Origin: Treponema sp.
GTDB taxonomy: Bacteria; Spirochaetota; Spirochaetia; Treponematales; Breznakiellaceae
DNA: 8,096 bases
Assembly: GCA_031278025.1 (NCBI GenBank)
Contig: JAITLF010000025.1
Coordinates: 1-8,096 of the forward strand
Direction of reading: 5' to 3'
The notes beneath the pieces are model-generated. The model searched no databases, was not told where the DNA came from, and saw nothing but the letters and a program-made list of their open reading frames with translations. Shown here piece by piece: positions 1 to 5,065 of the stretch; positions within the stretch are counted from its first letter, which is position 1, and the number at the start of each line of letters is the position of its first letter. Made by a program: the position numbers and the translations under genes.

Positions 1-197
1 ATGAATTAGTGTTTTTATGAAATTATGTAAGATGATGCTCGCAAGGCCAGAATTTTGTAATTCATTGTACTACAAAGAATTAACGATATTTTTTCATCAT
101 ACTTTGTGGATCACCACCCAATTGTTTAACGAGTTCCCCGCCCATACTCCTATTTTAGCATAGTTTTTGATACTTTGAATTCCTGGGTACCGATACT
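1..197. other. AT-rich stretch with no convincing gene
   Basis: This stretch is visibly richer in A and T than the GC-rich genes that follow. Stops interrupt all plus frames quickly. On the minus strand the longest thing starting with ATG is a 21-codon frame, from about 158 down to 93, reading M-G-G-E-L-V-K-Q-L-G and ending K-K-Y-R. An AGGAG lies only one base before that ATG, which is too close for a normal ribosome site. A near-palindrome sits at 61-79: TTCATTGTA, one C, then TACAAAGAA, with one mismatch. I recognise no gene, RNA or mobile element here. The contrast in base composition could mark a decayed insertion or just an ordinary spacer. Confidence 0.4.
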
Positions 198-227
198 GGG
201 GTCGCCGGAATTTTTATCGGCGACCCG
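198..227 (-). terminator. Hairpin just after map stop codon
   Basis: GGGTCGCCG at 199-207 pairs perfectly with CGGCGACCC at 218-226 around a 10-base loop. On the minus strand the stem begins one base after the map stop codon. No T-run follows the stem on the minus strand, so this is not a textbook intrinsic terminator. It may instead protect or trim the 3' end of the map transcript. The stem-loop is seen directly; its role is inference. Confidence 0.45.
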
Positions 228-989
228 TTAATCCAGTCTGCCGGTTAGTATTTCTGTGTGGTCCTGAAAAATAGCCACCGTGTGTTCCCAATGGGCGGAA
301 AGCGCATCATCGGCGGTTACCACCGTCCACTCATCGTCCAGAACCTCCACATCCCCGCTGCCCAGGTTAATCATAGGCTCTATGGCGATAACTAGCCCCC
401 CGGACATGCGGGGGTTAGGCCCATGGGGGATGTTTGGCACCGCCGGGTCCTCGTGAATCGCAAACCCTACCCCATGGCCGCAAAACTGCCGGACCACCCC
501 GTACCCGTGGATTTTCGCATGGGCTTCCACCGCACGGGCTATCTGAAGAAGCCGGTCCCCGGCCCTGGCCGCCGAGATGCCCTGGTAAAGGCACTCCCGT
601 GTTACCCGGTTAAGCCTCCCGGCAGCCTCGCTCACCGTTCCTACCTCCACCGTCAATGCTTGGTCGCTGATAAAGCCGCCTAAGTCTATACCGCTGTCCA
701 GTGAAACCAGGTCCCCACAGGCGATCTTCCGCCGGGAAGGGATGCCGTGTATAACCTCGTTGTTGATGGAAACACAGAGGGCCCCGGGGAAGGGGTTGTT
801 TTGGGGGCCGTACCCCAAAAAAGCGGGCCTACCCCCGGCCTTTTTGATCCAGTTCTGGACCCACTTGTCCAGGTCTCTTGTCTCCACGCCGGCCGTTATC
901 AGGGGGATGAGCTCCCGGAACATGGCGCTTAACGCCTTACAGGATTCCCGGATGCCGTTAATTTGCTTTTCATTCTTCAAACGCACCAT
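228..989 (-). CDS. map: Type I methionine aminopeptidase
   Basis: Cytosolic metalloprotease that removes the N-terminal methionine from new proteins when the second residue is small. The 253 aa form one catalytic pita-bread domain of normal type I length, without the N-terminal extension seen in some variants. All five expected metal ligands are present: D98 (in SLDSG), D109 (in GGFISDQ), H172 (in GHGVG), E204 (in IEPMI) and E235 (in HWEHT). The substrate-side histidine H81 (in IHGIP) is also there. The ATG at 989 is preceded by AAGGA at a 6-base spacing, which supports this start. The gene stands alone: the operon upstream ends about 240 bases away behind a hairpin, and a stem-loop follows the stop. 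I see no clear -35/-10 pair for it. Family assignment is very secure. Confidence 0.97.
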   Translation of the reverse strand: MVRLKNEKQINGIRESCKALSAMFRELIPLITAGVETRDLDKWVQNWIKKAGGRPAFLGYGPQNNPFPGALCVSINNEVIHGIPSRRKIACGDLVSLDSGIDLGGFISDQALTVEVGTVSEAAGRLNRVTRECLYQGISAARAGDRLLQIARAVEAHAKIHGYGVVRQFCGHGVGFAIHEDPAVPNIPHGPNPRMSGGLVIAIEPMINLGSGDVEVLDDEWTVVTADDALSAHWEHTVAIFQDHTEILTGRLD

Positions 990-1074
990 AGTTTTTCCTT
1001 AACATAAACGTATCATGAGCGCGGCGGTTCTGACCCCCGGTTTGCCCGCTCAAAAACGCCATATTCACACGTAT

Positions 1075-1112
1075 AAAAATGGAGCATTCTTGATCAGGAA
1101 TGCTCCATTTTT
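1075..1112 (-). terminator. Perfect 15-bp hairpin, likely end of the atpD-dnaJ operon
   Basis: AAAAATGGAGCATTC (1075-1089) pairs perfectly with GAATGCTCCATTTTT (1098-1112) around the 8-base loop TTGATCAG. The stem ends in an A-run on one side and a T-run on the other, so it could work as an intrinsic terminator in either direction. Its position after the J-domain gene and before map, both on the minus strand, fits termination of the four-gene operon. The stem is built from 21-bp repeat units, so it may be primarily a repeat element that happens to serve as a terminator. Confidence 0.55.
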
Positions 1113-1142
1113 GATCAAGAATTCGTCGTTTCCGGGCGGCAA
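1078..1142. repeat. 21-bp-period repeat with TTGATCA cores (locus 1)
   Basis: GATC occurs at 1092 and at 1113, exactly 21 bases apart, each inside similar flanks (ATTCTTGATCAGGAAT and TTTTTGATCAAGAATT). ATTCTTGATCA (1086-1096) is the exact inverse of TGATCAAGAAT (1112-1122). A third, diverged unit follows at about 1120-1140. Translated on the plus strand the units read N-G-A-F-L-I-R, N-A-P-F-L-I-K, N-S-S-F-P-G-G. Because of the DNA symmetry the minus strand also encodes F-L-I-K heptads, so the pattern belongs to the DNA and not to one protein. The plus-strand 60-codon frame at 1015-1197 that spans it has no ribosome site and is probably not a gene. Compare the related array at 3910-4035. Confidence 0.6.
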
Positions 1143-1227
1143 TGAACCCGTTCTGTTCCGGGTCCCGATTGTTCTTAACGGCAGGTATTCACCGTAATCC
1201 CCCTCCCGTGAGGTTTTGGGACAACCG

Positions 1228-2004
1228 CTATATATTCAGTTTCCGCTTGAGCTGCACCACATTGGGCAGGGCCGGGTCCCGCTTTAGGGCTTCCCGGAAG
1301 ACGGCTTCGGCGCCGCTCCGCCGGCCCAGATGGACCAGGGTCTCCGCCATGGAACGCATCCACCGGGCTTCCTCCCGTGGGGGGAAACCTAGTTCCAGCA
1401 GAATCTCCAAACATTCCAGATACGTTTCGCTGTCCACCGCCGCCTTGAGCCTGAGGCGGACCAGTTCCTTCAGGGATTTTTCAATTTCGGCGCTAAAATG
1501 ACGGAAGTACGGCTGCCGCCGCTCCTCCCGGATGAGGGCCGTAAAGAGCATGAACGCCTCGTAGTAGCATTCCCGCCTTTCAAGCTCTTCGGCCAGAATG
1601 TAGGTGCAATCCATCCAGTCTTCCCGCTCCAGGTACTCCTGCATAGGGAAGTCCAAGCCTCCCTGGGACCGCCATGTCGCCAGGGCATCCCCTTCCTCAA
1701 GGTGCAGTAGATCGAAAAACACCAGCTTCGCCTGGCTTGCCGAATCGCCTGAGTTTTCCCGCAGAAAGTCGCGGTAATTGAAGCCTCCGGCCTTGACAAA
1801 CCGGCGGTAGGCCCGGTCGTATTCGTAACGCCGCTCATGATCGGAGAGCACCTCGTAGGCGGTAAGGAGCTTCCGCATGGCCTCCGAACCGGCGCTTCCC
1901 ACGATGTCAGGGTGGAGCCGCTTGGCCTTTTCCCGAAAAGTCCGTTTAACATCCTGAACGCTTGCATCGTCTTCTATACCGAGGAGGGAATAATAGTTTT
2001 CCAT
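1228..2004 (-). CDS. J-domain (DnaJ-like) protein with TPR-like C-terminus
   Basis: Probable co-chaperone that stimulates an Hsp70 (DnaK) ATPase; its client is unknown. The 258 aa begin with a J domain at residues 1-70: Y-Y-x-L-L-G-I, basic helix II, the HPD tripeptide at 31-33, and the helix III segment AYEVLSDHERRYEYDRAYR. There is no Gly/Phe linker and no CxxCxGxG zinc repeats, so this is a class C (type III) J protein and not DnaJ itself. The rest is charged and helical; the last 40 residues (AETLVHLGRRSGAEAVFREALKRDP) look like one tetratricopeptide repeat. The ATG lies 8 bases after the stop of the preceding gene, with only a weak AGG before it, so translation is probably coupled. It is the last gene of the operon that starts with V-ATPase subunit D. 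The J domain is certain; the TPR assignment is moderate. Confidence 0.9.
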   Translation of the reverse strand: MENYYSLLGIEDDASVQDVKRTFREKAKRLHPDIVGSAGSEAMRKLLTAYEVLSDHERRYEYDRAYRRFVKAGGFNYRDFLRENSGDSASQAKLVFFDLLHLEEGDALATWRSQGGLDFPMQEYLEREDWMDCTYILAEELERRECYYEAFMLFTALIREERRQPYFRHFSAEIEKSLKELVRLRLKAAVDSETYLECLEILLELGFPPREEARWMRSMAETLVHLGRRSGAEAVFREALKRDPALPNVVQLKRKLNI

Positions 2005-2012
2005 GAGGAAAC

Positions 2013-2420
2013 CTATGCGCCTATCCGCTTCCCCAGAATTTCCGCGTGGGGGGCGCTCAGGATGATGTCGCTCCAGTTGACCACCACCCCCTCATGCTCC
2101 ATAGTCCGCATAAGGTTGGCCAGGGCCTTGCCTGTAAGGGGATTAGCTTTTCTCAAGAATGCCGCGCCTTTCTTCCCCACAAGACCGCTCCCGGAAGAAA
2201 GGATTTTCGGGAGGGCATCGGGCATTTTACCGCCGAAAAGGGAGATGGATTCGGCAACAGCCGCGATATATTCATAACCCGGCAGCCTGAAGCCGTCTTC
2301 AGTCCAGGCATCTATCACGTCTACCCGGTGTCCCATGGATTCCATGCCACGGGCCAGGGCCTTTACGTAATCGGGTATGGCCTTTCTTTGGGCAGGGGCG
2401 CTGATAATCGCTATTCTCAT
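2013..2420 (-). CDS. Small flavodoxin-like hypothetical protein
   Basis: A 135-aa protein I cannot name with certainty. It starts with a beta strand and loop, MRIAIISAPAQRK, then an amphipathic helix ending M-G-H-R-V-D-V-I-D-A, then G-Y-E-Y-I and the glycine/serine-rich L-S-S-G-S-G-L-V-G-K-K-G-A-A-F. This strand-helix-strand order with GKKGAAF in the middle resembles the flavodoxin fold, in which K-x-x-A-x-F is a common strand-4 motif. The usual phosphate-binding loop T-x-T-G-x-T is not seen after the first strand, so FMN binding is doubtful. There is no signal peptide or membrane segment. The ATG is three bases after the stop of the Usp gene and 8 bases before the next gene, so it belongs firmly to the atpD-usp-dnaJ operon. 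Fold assignment is inference. Confidence 0.75.
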   Translation of the reverse strand: MRIAIISAPAQRKAIPDYVKALARGMESMGHRVDVIDAWTEDGFRLPGYEYIAAVAESISLFGGKMPDALPKILSSGSGLVGKKGAAFLRKANPLTGKALANLMRTMEHEGVVVNWSDIILSAPHAEILGKRIGA

Positions 2421-2423
2421 GAT

Positions 2424-2909
2424 TTAAGCCTGCTTGTAGATTTGATCAATAGCGGGTTCTTTCACCAAGAGGACGGAACATTTGGCGTTTACCATTATTT
2501 CCCGGTGAGAATTGGAGATGATATCCCGTGCGCTCCGGTCTTTTTCCCAGCCCCCCAGGACTATCAAATCCGCCTTCCGTTCGTCCGCAACCTGAAGAAC
2601 CTCCGTGTAGATCGCTCCCCGGCGTATATTCCGCTCAACTTTGATGCCCTTGGCGCGGGCCAGCTCTTCTACAAAAGAAAGATACCGGTCTCCATTCGCC
2701 TCTAGACTCCGCTCGTACTCCTGGCTCTCCTCCTGAATAAATATCTTACTCAGGGTAAGCTGCCGGATCGTCGCAGTATCCACCACGTAGACCGCCGAAA
2801 GCCGGCTCCGGTACTGCTTCGCCATGACGATAGCGTATTTTGCGGCCATGATAGAAGCATCAGAGCCGGTTATGGCAACAACAATATGTGAAAAAACAGG
2901 TTTACTCAT
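2424..2909 (-). CDS. Universal stress protein (UspA) family protein
   Basis: Small cytosolic alpha/beta protein of the Usp superfamily, 161 aa, one domain of normal length. It shows the family's first strand (FSHIVVAITGSDASIMAAKYA), the second strand (LSAVYVVD), the E-V-L-Q-V-A-D-E-R-K-A-D-L-I-V-L-G-G stretch at about 103-120 and the final strand CSVLLVKEP. The ATP-binding signature G-x2-G-x9-G-S/T is not intact: after L-G-G-W the expected second glycine and the later G-S are replaced (E and N-S). It may therefore be a non-ATP-binding Usp. The ATG overlaps the stop of the upstream gene in an ATGA junction, and GGAGG sits 6 bases before it, inside atpD. The operon context with a V-ATPase subunit suggests a role in energy or ion stress, but that is inference. 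Confidence 0.9.
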   Translation of the reverse strand: MSKPVFSHIVVAITGSDASIMAAKYAIVMAKQYRSRLSAVYVVDTATIRQLTLSKIFIQEESQEYERSLEANGDRYLSFVEELARAKGIKVERNIRRGAIYTEVLQVADERKADLIVLGGWEKDRSARDIISNSHREIMVNAKCSVLLVKEPAIDQIYKQA

Positions 2910-3580
2910 CCCTTGCCTCCGGAAACCGCATCTGGGTCGGAACGTTTTAACGCCAACTTCCCTGCGGCAACCTTCTTTTTTAGCAGCTTACTGGAAAAAA
3001 AAGCATCCCGGTCTTTTTCTTCCAGCGCCGCTTCGATATATGTCTTTGCTTTTTTAGCGGTAGGAATAACCATCTTTTCCAGGGCGTTGACCCGCCGCTG
3101 GGTTTTCCTAACCTCCCGTGCCAGCCGCCACGCGATAGTCCTTACCCCCGCCAGTTCAGTGAGTATCTTTAACAACTCAAAGAATTCTAACACGGTTTCG
3201 TCACATTCGGCAAATGAATTCGCAGGGGAATATTTAAGTTCCATTTCCGGAAGGTGTACTTCCAGCCCCGGCAGGTTCATCCCCGCAACCTGGACCCGTT
3301 TTTCTTCCAGGTCGAAACGGTACCTGATGTTCCGGGAAAGCCGGTCTGCCCGCTCCCGGCCCACCACGACGAGCATACGTTTAAGCGCGGGAAAGGCCGT
3401 AGTAAGGCGGGCATCCAGGTCCCGCTCCAATATCTTGACCTGCTCTACCTTCCGCATAAGCTCCATGACCAGGATTTCCCGCTTCTGTTCCAGGAGATCA
3501 TACCCTTCTTCGGCGGTAACCAGCCGCTCTTTGACCCTGAGGAGGTTACTTTTAGTAGGCGCAATCTGTTCGCTCGGCAT
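2906..3580 (-). CDS. atpD: V-type (A/V-type) ATPase subunit D
   Basis: Central-stalk subunit of a rotary V/A-type ATPase; it links rotation of the membrane ring to the catalytic A3B3 head. The 224 aa match the usual length. The N-terminus (APTKSNLLRVKERLVTAEEG, then Y-D-L-L-E-Q-K-R-E-I-L) and the C-terminal signature R-K-T-Q-R-R-V-N-A-L-E-K-M-V-I-P at about 158-173 are typical. Both ends are long helices that would form the coiled-coil shaft, with a short variable middle. The ATG at 3580 has AAAGGAGA five bases upstream. It is the first gene of a four-gene operon and shares ATGA with the next. The catalytic A and B subunits, which usually lie next to D, are absent: upstream is a 500-base gap and then molybdopterin genes. 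It may be a second copy or a detached subunit. In some annotations the symbol is ntpD. Confidence 0.93.
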   Translation of the reverse strand: MPSEQIAPTKSNLLRVKERLVTAEEGYDLLEQKREILVMELMRKVEQVKILERDLDARLTTAFPALKRMLVVVGRERADRLSRNIRYRFDLEEKRVQVAGMNLPGLEVHLPEMELKYSPANSFAECDETVLEFFELLKILTELAGVRTIAWRLAREVRKTQRRVNALEKMVIPTAKKAKTYIEAALEEKDRDAFFSSKLLKKKVAAGKLALKRSDPDAVSGGKG

Positions 3581-3621
3581 GAAAATCTCCTTTGCAACAG
3601 GCTCTTAGCCCCCGTTACGAT

Positions 3622-3641
3622 AGTATAAAAAAAGAATTATA
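3622..3641 (-). promoter_or_regulatory. Possible promoter -10 elements for the atpD operon
   Basis: On the minus strand, TATAAT (3641-3636) and TATACT (3627-3622) occur 14 bases apart, separated by a T-run, about 40-60 bases before the atpD start codon. Both are good -10 matches in the only AT-rich part of this gap. No strong TTGACA-like -35 box sits at 16-18 bases from either, so which one is used is unclear. Confidence 0.35.
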
Positions 3642-3646
3642 ACAAT

Positions 3647-3886
3647 ATGATGCATTGCCTCATCCAGGGCGGGCGCATTAACCATTCTTAGGGAGCAGCC
3701 GCCACAGGTTCCCTTACCGCCGCCGACGGCTACGGCGGCAACAGCGGCGGCACGATCGGCGGCAACGGCGGCGCCGGCTACGGCGGCAATGGCGCCGCTG
3801 GCGGCGGCTACGACGCCTCGCCAGACTTCATCATGATGTCCGGCGCGGTTTCTGGCGGCGGTACCGGCGGTACTACCGGTAACTGA
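3647..3886 (+). pseudogene. Glycine-rich frame with in-frame amber, likely surface-protein remnant
   Basis: One plus-strand frame starts ATG ATG at 3647, runs 14 codons to a TAG at 3689-3691, then stays open for 64 codons to TGA at 3884-3886. The second part is very rich in Gly, Ala, Asn and Tyr (for example Y-G-G-N-S-G-G-T-I-G-G-N-G-G-A-G-Y-G-G-N). It ends D-F-I-M-M-S-G-A-V-S-G-G-G-T-G-G-T-T-G-N. The F-x-M-S-G-x-x-S-G pattern resembles the repeated F-T-M-S-G-G-T-I-S-G-N units I associate with beta-helical surface proteins of some treponemes. I see no ribosome site before 3647. The best reading is a decayed C-terminal fragment; alternatives are simple GGC-repeat DNA or a short protein with a recoded TAG. 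The opposite-strand frame (3605-4036) is Ala-rich and looks like a shadow. Confidence 0.3.
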
Positions 3887-3909
3887 CGGCGGCGGGGCCT
3901 GCGGCGTGC

Positions 3910-4035
3910 AAACCCGGGTTTTTGCGCAGCGGAAAAGTGTTTTTGCGCTGCGGAAAAGTGTTTTTGCGCAGCACAAACCCAGGTTTCTGATCGAAAAACC
4001 CGGGTTTCTGATCAAGAAACCGGGGTCCGGCAACA
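3910..4035. repeat. Array of six 21-bp units, GATC-type and GCGC-type (locus 2)
   Basis: The stretch divides into six consecutive 21-base units at 3910, 3931, 3952, 3973, 3994 and 4015. Units 2 and 3 differ at one base (GGAAAAGTGTTTTTGCGC followed by TGC or AGC). Unit 1 shares GTTTTTGCGCAGC with unit 3. Units 4 and 5 share A-A-A-C-C-C-R-G-G-T-T-T-C-T-G-A-T-C, and GATC recurs at 3989 and 4010, exactly 21 bases apart. AAACCCGGGTTT, a perfect palindrome, occurs at 3910 and 3996. CGCAGCG (3925-3931) pairs with CGCTGCG (3946-3952), enclosing AAAA/TTTT, so parts can fold. Frames on both strands stay open with 7-residue periodicity (plus strand K-P-G-F-L-I-K). Period and GATC core match the repeat at 1078-1142. 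This is not CRISPR: the units are contiguous, without spacers. Confidence 0.7.
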
Positions 4036-4048
4036 CCGGAGCCCCCGG
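4014..4048 (-). terminator. Imperfect GC hairpin after the molybdopterin operon
   Basis: CCGGGGTCCGG (4020-4030) pairs with CCGGAGCCCCCGG (4036-4048) around the loop CAACA, with two single-base bulges. On the minus strand the stem is followed by TTTCTT. It lies about 70 bases after the stop of the Mog-type gene, in the right orientation to end the moaC-to-mog transcript. It overlaps the last unit of the 21-bp array. Confidence 0.4.
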
Positions 4049-4065
4049 CGGGGGTATTCTTTTTT
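4042..4065 (+). terminator. Short GC hairpin with T-run on the plus strand
   Basis: CCCCC (4042-4046), loop GGC, GGGGG (4050-4054), then TATTCTTTTTT. This has the form of an intrinsic terminator reading rightward. The only plus-strand material before it is the glycine-rich frame and the 21-bp array, which hints that something on the plus strand is, or was, transcribed here. Its left arm overlaps the hairpin assigned to the minus strand, so the two structures compete. Confidence 0.35.
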
Positions 4066-4119
4066 AATGCGCTCGCCCTGACAGCTTGACCGGGAGGATT
4101 TTGATTTTTCACGCGTGTT

Positions 4120-4635
4120 TTAATTGCCGCTCCCGCACTCTCCGTCCCGGCCGGTAAGGATATCAAGACCGTGGCGGAGTTCATCTATGATGAAATCAAG
4201 GCTTTCCCGTACCGCACGGGGGCTGCCGGGGAGGTTTACTATCAGGGCCGAGCCGCGTATGGCCGCCGCCGCCCGGCTGAGCATGGCCCGTTTCGTAAGG
4301 GTAAGGCTGTGCTGCCGCAGGGCCTCGCTGATGCCGGGGACTATGCGGTCCGCTACAGCCATCGTCGCTTCGGGCATACAGTCACGGGGGGAAAAACCCG
4401 TTCCTCCGCTGGTAAGTACCAGGTCCGCAAGGGCATTGTCGCAAAGACGCCTGAGTTCCCCCTCCAAAAGCGCCCGCTCGTCCGGAAGGATGACCTTGCT
4501 CACCACAACATACCCCCGCCCTTCAACCAATTCCTGTATCACACCGCCTGACAGGTCTTCCCGTTCCCCACGGGCGCCTTTATCGCTTGCCGTTATTATT
4601 GCCGCCCGGTAGGGCGGATTGCTACGTTCTGACAT
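4120..4635 (-). CDS. mog: MogA/MoaB-type molybdopterin adenylyltransferase
   Basis: Late molybdenum (or tungsten) cofactor enzyme: it adenylates molybdopterin with ATP so that MoeA can insert the metal. The 171 aa cover one MoCF-biosynthesis domain. Visible signatures are the first strand AAIITASDKGARGEREDLSG, T-S-G-G-T-G at 75-80 followed by F-S-P-R-D (D85) and P-E-A-T (E89), and L-P-G-S-P at 135-139. These are the pterin- and nucleotide-binding motifs of the family. MogA and MoaB are hard to separate by sequence alone, so the symbol is tentative. The ATG overlaps the end of the MOSC gene by 14 bases and has AGGAG 9 bases upstream within that gene, so the two are translationally coupled. It is the last gene of the operon. 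Confidence 0.9.
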   Translation of the reverse strand: MSERSNPPYRAAIITASDKGARGEREDLSGGVIQELVEGRGYVVVSKVILPDERALLEGELRRLCDNALADLVLTSGGTGFSPRDCMPEATMAVADRIVPGISEALRQHSLTLTKRAMLSRAAAAIRGSALIVNLPGSPRAVRESLDFIIDELRHGLDILTGRDGECGSGN

Positions 4636-5053
4636 ACATCTGGTCTCCTACACCAATACTGCCGCCCCTGATGACCCGCGCAAACACCCCTTCCCGTGGC
4701 ATGATGCAATCCCCCATACGCTTAAAGATTTGACAGTGGGAATGGCACGCTTTCCCTATCTGGCGTATCTCCAGTATCACCTCCCCGCAGAGAAGGACCG
4801 CGCCTACCGGCAGGCTCGAAAAGTCTATACCCTCCACGACCAGGTTTTCCCCGAAGTCCCCGTGCGTAACTTCCGCTCCCCGCTCCTGGAAGGCCGCTAT
4901 CTTCTCGTGGGACAAAAGGCTTACCTGCCGCTCCCAGGAGCCGGCATGGGCATCCCCTTGTATGCCGTATCCCGCCACAAACTCCGCCCTGCCCGTGTTC
5001 CGCTTGGCCGTGCCTCTTTCCGGGCTTGTACATATCGCCAACACCGTTCCCAT
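4622..5053 (-). CDS. MOSC-domain protein
   Basis: A 143-aa protein consisting only of a MOSC domain, the beta-barrel found at the C-terminus of molybdenum cofactor sulfurases and in YiiM-type proteins. Visible family features are G-D-A-H-A-G (33-38), R-Q-V-S-L-L (42-47), G-D-F-G-E-N-L (65-71), and G-K-A-C-H-S-H-C (100-107), whose C103 is the expected conserved cysteine. Stand-alone MOSC proteins next to Mog/MoaB genes are common in bacteria and are thought to handle sulfur or cofactor transfer; the exact reaction is not established. The ATG is one base after the moaA stop. Its ribosome site AGGAGG is the very DNA that encodes the Ile-Gly-Gly end of MoaA. It overlaps the next gene by 14 bases. 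The domain call is certain, the function inferred. Confidence 0.92.
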   Translation of the reverse strand: MGTVLAICTSPERGTAKRNTGRAEFVAGYGIQGDAHAGSWERQVSLLSHEKIAAFQERGAEVTHGDFGENLVVEGIDFSSLPVGAVLLCGEVILEIRQIGKACHSHCQIFKRMGDCIMPREGVFARVIRGGSIGVGDQMYVRT

Positions 5054-5054
5054 T

Positions 5055-5065
5055 TCAGCCTCCTA
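5055..5065 (-). promoter_or_regulatory. MOSC ribosome site inside the moaA C-terminal codons
   Basis: On the minus strand the end of moaA reads ATAGGAGGCTGA, then A, then the MOSC ATG. The AGGAGG ribosome site is therefore the codons for the essential C-terminal Gly-Gly of MoaA. The distance to the ATG is 5 bases. This joins the two genes tightly: the site cannot easily be lost without altering the MoaA tail. Confidence 0.7.

Noticed and set aside
93..158. Tyrosine-recombinase C-terminal remnant on the minus strand
   Set aside because: Only a faint resemblance over 20 residues, with no catalytic residues identifiable.
1015..1197. 60-codon plus-strand frame across the 21-bp repeat
   Set aside because: No ribosome site, no recognisable domain, and its heptads follow from DNA symmetry also seen on the other strand.
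2046..2705. Long plus-strand frame of 219 codons
   Set aside because: It is opposite two well-supported minus-strand genes (flavodoxin-like and Usp) and has no protein-family features.
2913..3608. Long plus-strand frame of 231 codons
   Set aside because: Antisense to V-ATPase subunit D; Ser/Arg-rich composition typical of a shadow frame.
3910..4035. CRISPR array
   Set aside because: The 21-bp units are contiguous with no spacers, vary in sequence, and no cas gene is nearby.
3605..4184. Minus-strand Ala-rich and heptad frames (3605-4036 and 3873-4184) as proteins
   Set aside because: They arise from GGC-rich DNA and symmetric 21-bp repeats, lack ribosome sites, and one runs into the end of the Mog-type gene.
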